Shown here: positions 11,801 through 23,800 of the stretch, piece by piece | Numbering within the stretch: position 1 is the stretch's first letter | Layout: each line of letters starts with the position of its first letter | Source of the DNA: Sipunculus nudus | Taxonomy: Eukaryota > Annelida > Sipuncula > Golfingiida > Sipunculidae | Direction of reading: 5' to 3' | DNA: 64,000 nt | Assembly: GCA_026874595.1 (NCBI GenBank) | Contig: CM049306.1 | Span: 46,254,019-46,318,018, forward strand | The notes under the pieces: model-generated | What the model was told of the DNA's origin: nothing | Databases searched by the model: none | What the model saw: the letters and a program-made list of their open reading frames with translations, nothing else | Translations under genes and position numbers: made by a program

Positions 11801-14800
11801 TCTACAAAACAATAAATCGAGAAAAACATGTGACTCACAGCATCTAAACAGCAGGATTAACATTTTCATATGTACATGAGCTCAAGCATATATTTTGAAA
11901 TAATCATAATCTATAACACTGGTAAAAACTCTTAGCTCAAGGAATTATAGTTGAGAGATGACAGAGTTTACTAACATTTCCAAATCAGGATACAGCATAC
12001 ATAAATATATATTGAATCATAATCCTTGCTCATACAATTAACATAATTTTTTACTATGCCAAGGAGGTTATGTTTTTACTCATATTATTTTTTTGCACTT
12101 GTTTGTATAAAGTCCACAAGTCCATCAGTACTGCCAGATTTTAAGAACCTAGCAAGATATCTGGCCCTGCATGAGGATATTCCAAATTTTTTTTTACACT
12201 GATTAAACTTCTAGATGAGGATTCAGGGTTATTTTCCCCTCAGTTATTAGCCTAAAGCTGCATTTTTCCTTAATGACCACCTGCATTAACAGTTCATTAA
12301 ATTAAGTCAGCACTCAATACCTGAGGACAGGGCAAGTGTTCACTCATAGCCGCTACTATTCAAAACACAACACAATCAAAACAATTTTAAAGTCCTTTTC
12401 TTGTACATATTCTTCGCACAGGTATTCTGTTCTAAACTAATTGCCTTGAAACTAGATCTGCACAAGGAGGCTATGTTTTCACACAAGTCTGTTTGTTTGT
12501 CTGTAAACAGAATGTTTGTAAACAGAATTATGCAAAAATTATCAAAATGACTTTGAGTAAACTTTGTGGTGGGTGGGACAAGTGGCCCCAGACAAATGCT
12601 TTAAAATTAAGTGCAGGCCCAGAGAAAGGGGCTGATCCGGCAAAACTGGTTTTTCTTGGCAGAGATATGCACTGCATTAAATTCCATTCTAGTTGCCATT
12701 GCCAGGAAGGCATGCATTTACCACATTCATGTGTTTGTTTGTTTATTTACAATATAACTAAAGCAATCATAAACACAATCTCTTGAAATTTTCAGGCAAT
12801 GGGCCATTGAAGAATTGATAAGATTTTGGTGTGGATCTGGCACACAATTTCAGAAAATATGGGAGGTGTAAGTGAATGCAAACAGTTTTGGGAGCATCCA
12901 ACAATAGGGACCCCCCCATGGCGGAGGCTTGCATTCCTTTAGAATGCAGATTTCTAGTTATGTATGTATTATAAAAAAGCAAACTTGAAGACATTCTAAA
13001 AGAACATTTTACAGTGACAATTGTAAATCCTGAGAAATATTATGAAAGCTGCATCCTGACTTATCCTTTTGACTATACTTTCCCCTCACAGCCTTTGTAT
13101 TCAAAGAAGACAAATGTAACCATTCAAGCATACACAGGAACATAAACAGACTAATAATCCCACTTGCGATTGTGTGGAAAAAATCTATACTGTGGGTGGG
13201 TTGAGCACCTGTGCATTATGGAGATCAGTCTACACTGGTGACTCCATTAACACATAACACCCACGCCCTCAGAGTATGTTCATGAGCGTGTTGAAGATTT
13301 AACCTTCTGTGGTTTAATGTATAGGTTAAACTATTGACAGGGAAGGCTCCGCATCCACCAGCTTCTGTGCGGGACCTATTCACTGGAAACTATCTGGAAA
13401 ATATGGATATGAAGTGTCCTCTCAGGCATCATTTGCGGGTTCTGCCTTAATGGCTCAGTAACATGCCCCTGTGTGTGCTTGTGTTTCCCCGGCCGATACC
13501 AGCTAAAAGCTCAGAACCATCAAAGGTCTGGCCAATATTTCTGGTCATATTCTATCCACTGCTGCAAAGGCACTTTGCTTTCTGTCAAAATCACCTGCCA
13601 AACAATGGGGCCTGCTTGATCAATGAATGGAGAGTGGTCCCCGCTGACACTGCTAGTCTGACTGGAGAGTGCCTTAATGTAGCGCTGTTGTATTCTAATC
13701 TTGCATTCAGCAATGAAATATATAACTGTAGACATATGCCATAAATCATCCAAATGATTTTATATCAGAATGCTTTCCCTGCAGGAACAATCGTTCCTCC
13801 ATAATGCCTAGATTTTAGCCCTCATGGAAAGCATGCCATTAGAGTGGATTCAATCCCCCCCTGACCCTATGCTTGGAGAAACAAAGCATACAGCGGTAAA
13901 TGTGGTCTCCAGCAAATATTTACACAGAAGCTATGCAAGAACACACATACGATTGACAGAAACTTGCTTTCATTGTTATGATATCATGTCAAATGAATTC
14001 TGTTAACCTGCATGCAGCTCATAAAATGCAATCACCTGCAAAAATATGTGTTCACCTTCCATCAAAATATGCCAGAGATAATTAATCACCAAAAAATGAG
14101 AACTGCACAACCATGAATATTCATAAAAAAATAAAACACTGGCAATTAAATGTCACAAAAATATTCTGTATAAATCATGCCAGATATTTAATCACATATT
14201 AATAGCAGATAAACAAATATTGTCGTACCTTCATCTATGTCGGGTGGTAGACCCCCAACAAACACTTTTCTAGAGTAGCGCTCCACCCTTTCAATGCCCT
14301 GTGAGTTTGGTGAACCTTGTGTGGGTGAGTTAAGGTTGGGGACAGTCTGGTCCAAGGAGCTGTCGTCCAACAGAGTACCATCTTCCATGAATCCAAATGG
14401 GGACTTCCCTGGAACAATGAATCAAAGAACTAATTTACCAAATCAATACATGTTCATAAAGTTTCTTAAAATCAACTTTTGTTCTATAATTGCAATTTCT
14501 GATGCATTTTAATTAAACTTATCTAACAATTTCCTTCATTTTTCTCAAAAATTACTTTTGTATTCTGTTTTAACTGTCCCAAAGATCAATGTATTAAACT
14601 ATAATTATATTTTTTTATAATGTCCATGTGGACTTTGATCCAATTAAATACTGGCACTGAGTAAGACATCAAAACTTGATGACAAAACAACTCAGTTTTG
14701 GTACAGTTGTTACATCTGCAGAATAAAATATTTTGTCAGTGCGCTGGTTTGTCTTCAATGACTTAATCACTTTTAACAATAACTAATTTGGATAGGTTTT

Positions 14801-17800
14801 TTTTTATCTTGTTTCTGAATTTGATCTGCTCCTAAACAAGTTTAATTTTTAAAATGTGGAACAATATAATCAAACATAATTACACTTATTTTCTGATCTC
14901 AAATTTTGTAAGTTCATATAGTAAAATGTGTTTAAATATAAACATAACTAATGAAAGATCAATTATTAAACATTTTTTAATTATGGTTTTATGAGGTACA
15001 AATCAGAACAAACAATTTTCCAAAAGGAATAAGGCAAAACTGAACAACCTAAATTATATTTAGTTATTTCATGTTAAATATAATTATATAAATTCACTTA
15101 TCAATGGAAAAAGTTAGGATAATAAATTCTACCTCCTGTAAATGTAAAAAAATATGCAATGTTTTGCTTGATCAAACTAACTAGACTTACACCGTAACAG
15201 AATATTTAGGTATTAATTTTACTCTAATCCATAAACATATTTTCTACATGTGTGTAAAAAGTTCTGTTGATTATTAAGGTTGTTTCCATGAGGATGTATA
15301 TGTGTATGTGCATATATGTGTGAAAAAATAGGTGTTTCCATGTGCATGTATATGTGTGAACTGGGAGACATATTTGTACAGTGGATCAAGCAGGCCCTCC
15401 ACAAAAAGATGGTGAAATTACATCACATTCCCCTATATCCCTGAGTTCACGCAGACCCTATACGTAAGAATCACTCCTCTGGGGATTTTCACTCATATAA
15501 GCATATACGTTGACAGACACATGGAAACACCCCAGTTACAGAATCATATGAGCGATTTTTCACGTATATACGCGCACATGGAAACACCTTTATATGCAAT
15601 AGGCACTCCTCACAGCTGCTTTTACAATGTGATCTTACACAAATGTTGTCAAATTTATTCTAAACAAAACTGGGTACATGCAAGCCTACATTTATCTTCC
15701 CAAGAGAAATTCAGCAGTATAACTGTGAAACCGCAGACAGCTAATCCAGTGTGTCTTGTATGAATTGGAGCATATAAATAAGGCAGTCTACAGTAGGGCT
15801 GAAAGGAGTACTCGAGTACTCGAGTCCGGGTAATACTTACCGAGTACTCGAGTCCAAAATTTGGACTCGAGTACTTGTGTATGTACATGCATATCTGCAT
15901 ATAACTGCAAATTTATGGGCAGTCTGTAGGCCTATACATTCCTTATTGTAACCTGGCATAGGGCTCTAAACATATGCTAGTCGACTATTCAAATAACAGA
16001 GGTCTTGACTCTTGTTATGACATATATCTATTCCTTCGTTGGGATAAAGTTAAGCCGTCACAAAGTCAAAGTTATGCATATTTTGAATGGGTAAACAGAT
16101 GTCTGTTTTATCTTTAAAGCGTTACCATGGTAAAGAGTACTCGAGTCCGAGTTGTGTAATGCCTATCGGGTACTCGAGTCCAAAATTTTGTACCCGTTTC
16201 AGCCCTTGTCTACAGCAGTGATTTATTGAAAACTAACAGCATCTGTAACAATGTTCTCTGGCAAGTTATTCATCAATAATGCTAAGTGTGTCACTGGCAG
16301 GAGCATCATGAAGTCTCCTCACTCAGCACATCTACAGCATTAATGTCACATCCAGGAACCCAGGCACCCTACCAAGGCCTGCGAGCATTTAAATGTTAAA
16401 AACCCTGAGCAGACTAAAACAATACTTTATATGTTATCATTAAACTGTCTCACAGCTACTGTGGTCCTCTGCAGCCTAGTATAATCTGTCTTTATTTCAG
16501 TAACTTCTGGCAACTTTTGCTGTGCTGAAATTTTTTCCCCCCATTCAACATTTTCTTTTATTATTTACCCAGGGTTAGTGACCTCATATAAATCAATGTA
16601 TCATATATGGTGAACATTACACTACTTAAGCTGTGGTCATGTTACATCTGTTTGAACTCATTTCATTTATACACTGCCTGCAAAGGCAGTCTTTGCCATA
16701 TACAGCTGCCAGGGCTCTAGCACAGGCCCATAAAAGTCCCAGCCAATGAGAATAGGGTTTTGTGCATTTTGTCAAGTTTCCTTTTTATTTTATGTTTATG
16801 GTGACCAAAATGTTATTGGTTAATTAAGCAATGTCAGAGGTAACCACTACATTAATATCATAGGTGTTTTCAGTTAACATAAATTTTAACCCAACCCAAA
16901 GTGAATGTTTAGATTATCTGCTTCAATTACAATAATCAAGTTTCTTATTTCATGTGATGATATTATGTAATGCACGCTAATGCACCTCTTCATGCATAAG
17001 AACCCAAGATACCATGCACAAAAGGGCAGGTTTGTAGAATACCCATGCAGACCAAAAATACCATCACAGAACCAACCCCATCAGTCAGGACAATGATACC
17101 AGATCTGATGCACACTCATCTCCATGGTAACCAGCATTCAGTGTACATTGATAACCATCATGCACTGCCAGGGGTGCTGTCTCAGCCACGAAGAGACTGC
17201 ATTCACAGCATATCATCACATCATAACAAGTACTGGCAATCTCCGATCACAAACACATTATCTTGTAACTGCAGCATTATCACTGTACATCAAATCACCT
17301 ATAGATTCCAGCCTTACAATAGCCTGGTATCACACATATATAAATATATATCCTATAGCTATATATTTCAGCTACAACTCCGGGAAAGGCATCTGCCTGA
17401 GCCAACAGTTCATCTAAACCAACCCATTAACTCACATAAATGTAGCTAAAATCACAAAGATGACAAAAAAGGTGTGCTTTCAAAAAGTGCATTAAATTTA
17501 AGTTGATGGTCTGAAACATTCATATCAGTACATTGTGGGGAATGAATAAACATCACATAACATACTGTTCCAAATGGCTGCTGTATTTAACCAAAAATGG
17601 ACAATGATATTTTTACCTCAAACAAAAATATCATTAGGCTGAGTGAAACTTATATTTCACCATGTCAGCTTGTATGGACATTACTTATAGCTATGTATTT
17701 TATTCACAAAGTGATTTACAGCCTTTCATTGGATAAATTATAATACCCACACACATATAAAGCCGTCTTTTCTTTCATAGAGTGACTAAGTCCAACTATT

Positions 17801-20800
17801 AAATGAATTATTTTACTGCCTCAATAAACAAGGGGATTTTTTTTTTCCAACTTCAAAACTTCAAATTCAGCGAGCCCATTAATAGCAAAACCTGTTTTAT
17901 GCATATGTAGTAACTGTTAAGTATATCAGTCTAATGGAATGACAACATTAAAAAACACATTTAAATAACTATTCCTTTAGCTTAGATAACTATAGTCTTT
18001 TGGTGAAGATAATATAGGTTAATAAGAGATAAAATATAATGGACACAGCTAGCTAAGCAATAGATAATTAAATTATGAATTATATTTCAACCATGGAAAT
18101 TCAATTTGTAAATTAAATGCTACATGAAGACATATAAATTTACTGTTTTCCTTAGTTTCATATTATATTTTGTAAAGATAGGATTAAAGGAGAGGAAAAG
18201 GATTTCTGAAAAGGGGTGAAACAGGGATCAGGGGTCAAGTGGAGGCATGGGGGGGGGGGGGGGGGGGAGTAAGTCACATAATTATGATTACATAGAGACT
18301 TAATAACAAATAATAAGAACAGTTAACTTTAAGATTAGTACAACAATTGGTTAGAAATTTTAAAATCATAAGTCTATGAAAATGGCCCAATATAAAAACT
18401 GGCAAAAGTCTGTTGAAAGCAGATGTTCACTTATCTATTTGATAGTTATACCAAGAATTATTGAAAATTGATAAAAAAAATACATGTGTAAACATCAGAT
18501 TAAGTAATCATTTAAAGCATTAGAATAAATGCATTTGATTTACTAAGCATGTGAAACATCAAATAATATTCAGATTATATAAGATATTTAAAACATCTGA
18601 AACAGCTGAGGAATTTAAAATGTGAATCAACTGTGGAAAATTAAAGAAATTTTTAGATTTTGAAAAGTCCTATGATTCTATTGTGCAGTGTACTAGAACA
18701 GTGCAGGTTGAATACAACCTTGTGAATTTAGCAGTGATTACAGATTTTTGTAGATAATAAAACAGGATTATCACCAAAACAGAAAACAGTAGTTCAATAT
18801 GTCATCAGCATAATAAAGTGTATTGTTCATCAGGCATGACGTAACAAAACATGACTAATTCATCTTTGGATAACAGCTAACACAACACCTGGTAATTAAA
18901 AATCACAATGTCACACCCGTCAGTCCTCAGACAGCAGAAACAACATGTGTTAATGCAAAATGAGGAGGAACAAACCCATCTGTAGAGGAAAAAGACACAA
19001 ACAGTACTAGAGACAAAACAACAGCATTAGTAGTAAAACTTGTCTGATTCATGAGGCAGGTAGTGGCATTCAATAATAAAGAATAAAACATAAAAATAAA
19101 AGTACCTTTCTTCCTTCCAAATGGACGAGCTGAAAGAATGATGGAAATGCTGAGAATCTGCTTTTACAACAGTACTGTTTTTCTTTGTTGACAGCAAAAT
19201 TAGTTAAGTGTATTTTGTATTATAAATTCATGAGAAATAGCATAATATAAGGGACATGCAGTGCCAGTAGTAATGGAAAACGGGTAAAAGTACAGGATGA
19301 AAACTTCTAAAATCTGATTATAAAAGGCCAAAGCTTATATACTTAAGTTTATAAGCTTAAAGAATGATAAGGAAATGACTCCTTTTTAGATCTTTAAACA
19401 GATTAAAAGCAAAGAATAACAAATAAGAGTAATCATTTTCATAATATAATAAAAGCCTGTTATGACATAAATTGCACGTATAGTTGATATGTATAGGATT
19501 TCCTGTGTTAAAAATCATCAAACCTGGCAGTTTCTAATGAATACTACTTAGTGCAGAAGAAACTTGTGTTTTCCATAGAAAAAGCCTGACCTGTAGTTGT
19601 ACATCTGTTAAGTTATTGATCTAAACATGAGGAGCCTCCTGCCTCTGATAGTGATAAACATCATACTCAACAGGACTGGCACAACGTCTTTCCTGACTGA
19701 TAAGTGCAGATAACTCGAGATTTTTTTTTATTCTCCATTGTTTCATGTCTAAGTGAACCAATGTGCACTTGCCTTATCTGTTACAAATGGCAGGATCATA
19801 AAGCTCCAGGTTGATTCTAGTGCCTGAACCATCTCTTTGAACACACTGAATGTCCACCTTTCATCATTATCAAGCTATATCAACATGTACCGTAAATCAC
19901 CTGATTGGAATACAGCTCAACATTTATTGTATCAGTTAAAACCAACGGCAGGACTACCATCTGACATGGGTAATAAAGCTTAAAATCTATGTCTTTACAA
20001 ACTTGTATATATACACATGTATGAATATTGCTTTTGACAGGAGATTTAGGTTTGTTTGATGCACACAGCACACATCTATATGACGTAGAGGAGGAACTTG
20101 TTGAACTTTCACTTCCTTTGCATACTTTCACTTTATCTAAGTTGTTTGACGTATGTTGTCTGACTAGAATATTCAGGTTGGAAATAAAAGAGATGAAGAA
20201 CAAATTTTTCACTTAAATACCACCCCTCCTGTTCAAAGAATGGGGTTTAAAGTATAAACTTTTGTGGGATGATAAAACATCATTATCCACTACGTTTATT
20301 AAGAAGTCTAATATAAAAAAAGATTAGATTAAGAAAATAATTAAGAAGATAAATTTTTGCTAATAAGTTACCACTAACCACCATAACTTTAGTGAGGATA
20401 TCAGTCTGGGGAACTCTGATCTCATTAAACAGTGTGTGGATTTCACTGAGAATCGAATTCAGGAAAGATATTACATTAGTTAATATTTCTGTTCAGTTTC
20501 TTCAAAATATGCCATATTCCTGGTAAGTTATCACTGCAATACTACAAAGAATCCTGGTGACCTCTGACCTCATTAAAAAGGACAAATCTCTGGTAAGTTC
20601 TTGAGGCTACACTTAAAGTGAATGGAGAGACGCTGCCTATACAATAATACAACCCGTCTTAGACATGTGTCTAAAAAGGCTTTGCGTTATAATTCTTCAA
20701 GACCTGGAGCCATATTTCGATTATCACCGAAACTGTTCAGGAATCAGACTGAAATCTGTGAGACATAATTTAATAATAAAATGTGATTCTTATAATATTG

Positions 20801-23800
20801 TTATGACATCTTTTCTTTTTCCCTTTTAAAAAAAAAAGTGCTAAATAAAGGCCATGGTTCTATTCTTCTCAGAGGAATACATTGTAAAATTAGTAATCAC
20901 TCTCAACTCAGGGACCTACCGGTACATTTGTGTAGCTTAAGCTTTCAACACAAATGCAAGTCCCAAAGTTGAAAGTTATTACAATCATTATGGAATCTCT
21001 AGGAAAAGGATCCAACATACACAGTTTGAAAACAATTTGTTTTTAAACCTACTTTTTGTCTAAAACATAACAGTTATTTATCTTCCAATATGCATACCAT
21101 AGCTGAGTAAAACATAAAAGTTTTTTTTCTATAATACACTGCATTCAAGTCTCAACTATGGTTTATATTAAATCTTAGGGGGAAGGAAGGATCAAAACAA
21201 GGAGGTGAGGGGACAATGCAGAACAAGGTCTCAACGGATACAGGCCACAGCTTGGCTTACAGAAAGTGTAGAAATGCATGACATGTAGCACGTCAATCAG
21301 TAATGAGGAGTCTTGATTAGGCCACCAGTAAGCCTGTGCCAATGTGCTGGCAATGGCCTTTTATGGAAAGTAATTAAGAGACACGACATGGCATTTGCCA
21401 TGTTCAAACCCAAATTGAAAATCTGCAGCTAAATTTGACTGGCTGTGAAGGAATGTGGGCTGCTGCCAGCAGTAATCCAACTCACCACAACATTTAGTAA
21501 TTTAACACACGCCAACTTTTGTGGGAGACTTAATTACTACCCGATCAAGACAAGACTTATAGCACATGTATTACTGTGGATTGGCACAAAAATTATGTCA
21601 AATAAAGGCTTTGCAATCTAATAAAGTTTGATTTAATTTCACGCCATTGGGCTTGATAATGAAGTAGGTAAAAAGAGTAACACATGCACATCATTTAGGT
21701 AAATGAAAGTTAATTTTTTCCCTATTATTACACATTAATCAATCCAGATAACATCAATCATCAAAAGGAATATAATTAATATAGAAAATGCTAAGGGAAA
21801 AAAGTTGTGCCTAACTCAAAGCAATCAATATGATTAATTTGACATGCATATAAAAATTGAGAATACAAATGTCAACCTACAGGGCTGCTTGTGCTAAGAT
21901 GATAAATGCACACATCTTGGCATGGGTCCTTCTGCAATCTCTTTACAATTGTGACAGATGTAATAAACAGTGGCAAAAGAACATTTGATCATGGCTATGA
22001 TAATAATAATCTGCCGGGGCTGGTGAATTCTGTAAATGGTTTGCAGATTTTCATCAGGACCCATTATCCACTGACAATTCAGTAATCATATTGTTTTATA
22101 GGACACCTTTTTATATATATGCAATCACATGAAGCAAAAATCTTGTTTTCCTCATCTTCATGATGAAGAGATCCTGCATTATGGAGGCAAGTTATTAATT
22201 TTCTAAGAGAAGTGCCATTACTATTTTATTGTCACATTTTTAAGAGAATTAACATATTTGCAGCTCAAATGTCAAATTGAATGTATATGGGAACCTTCTG
22301 AAGGAAGGGGCTCTGTATCATGTAAGACTGAAACAGGTACCAAATTTTCAACTCGAGTACTCAATAAGCATGTATTACTCGACTTGCACTCAAATACTCG
22401 TTTATATGGCAACTCTATGAAAATATAAAATGGTGGAACACATGTACAAACCTGACTTGGTCATGATGTAAATTTTGGCACAAGGTAGGTATTTTAGTGA
22501 CAGGTCAATTGGGTTTTTCTGTAGCAATATGTCATAACATACTTCTGTTAAACTGATTGGTACAGGTTCATTATTAAGAGAGTTTGCAGTTGTATCCAGA
22601 TATATACATGTACACAGGCACACAGGTACTCAATTCCAAATTTTGCATCTGAGTAAGTACTCTGTAAGTATTTCCCATACTCAGGTACTTGAGTACTCTT
22701 TTCAGCCAATTCCTCTTCTCTGCCCCCCCAAAATTGCATGTTTTATGTTTATTGCATGTTAGATCCTCTGTAATGTATTATAGTCATTTATATATATTTA
22801 TATTATATATTTATAGAATTTTAAACAACTATTAGACATTTAAAGAAAGGCTCTTTAGCCCAGGATGCTACCTTTTTTCAACCCATATGCCAAATAGGGT
22901 CTTTGCACTTGCGACAGTCAATAAAATTAGAATACAATATAGGAAACATCAACAATTAGCAGGCCATTTTACATAGTATTGTTGCAGAGCATCAATATCA
23001 ATATTTGTGTCTATGTGTAGGAAATACACAGTAAAGTAATAAGGGCTTGTAGCATGGCAAGCAGTTGCCACATGTCATGTTCATGCCATATCCGTATCTC
23101 TATCAATATCTGTGTGGAAACGGCCTTTCTGAGATGCACATTCTAAACAGAATGGGAGTGGGTGTTTTCTGTATGTAACATATGCTTTACTACACCACAT
23201 ATAGCAAGCTATAGTTACTAAAATATTACAATGAAGCATTTTACTCATTTAAACCACGACCATAACAGAAAAACTACAGAAAACAAATTTATAAAACTAC
23301 ATTATTAATTGGAATTAGTTCGCTTGGATTTTCTGATTTCTACAAAGACTAATGTTATTTAAGCTGGCCACATTTACTATGATAATACTAATTATTTAAT
23401 GAGTAATTTAAAGAACAGAATTTGTTTTTTAAATTCAAGTCTGATCCAAAATGCAGGTTTAAGTAAATACATATACACATACTTATAAAAGTTAAGATTT
23501 ATATAGCAGACTGAATGAGCCACCTATAAGGCCTATGTTTATTCACATTGCAGTGTGCACACAGCACCAAGCTATTGATTGCCAAAGTGTGCTACAATTT
23601 GAACAGGGATCTAATGACAGTTGCTGTAGCAAGCGTCCTGGACCACAGTTTTAGTCATGGCAGACGGGCATTGTATCAAAGCCAGTGTGCGTAGAATATT
23701 ACCCAACCAAGCTGGCAAGATAAAACCCAAGTGTAACTAAGTCTACCGTCATTGATCAGTGTCGTTTTATTGTAAGCGTTGCTACCAAAAAAAAAACACC

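Larger units (their letters stand above)
14409..19105 (-). other. CPEB2/3/4: CPEB intron 4
   Basis: About 4.7 kb between the microexon and exon 5. It holds an inverted-repeat cluster (15279-15588), a hAT MITE (15794-16207) and a poly-G run (18249-18267). The 134-codon ORF at 17045-17449 resembles nothing known to me. Confidence 0.85.

Noticed and set aside
17045-17449. 134-codon ORF in CPEB intron 4
   Set aside because: Low-complexity His/Ile/Tyr-rich translation of AT-rich sequence, with no homology seen.
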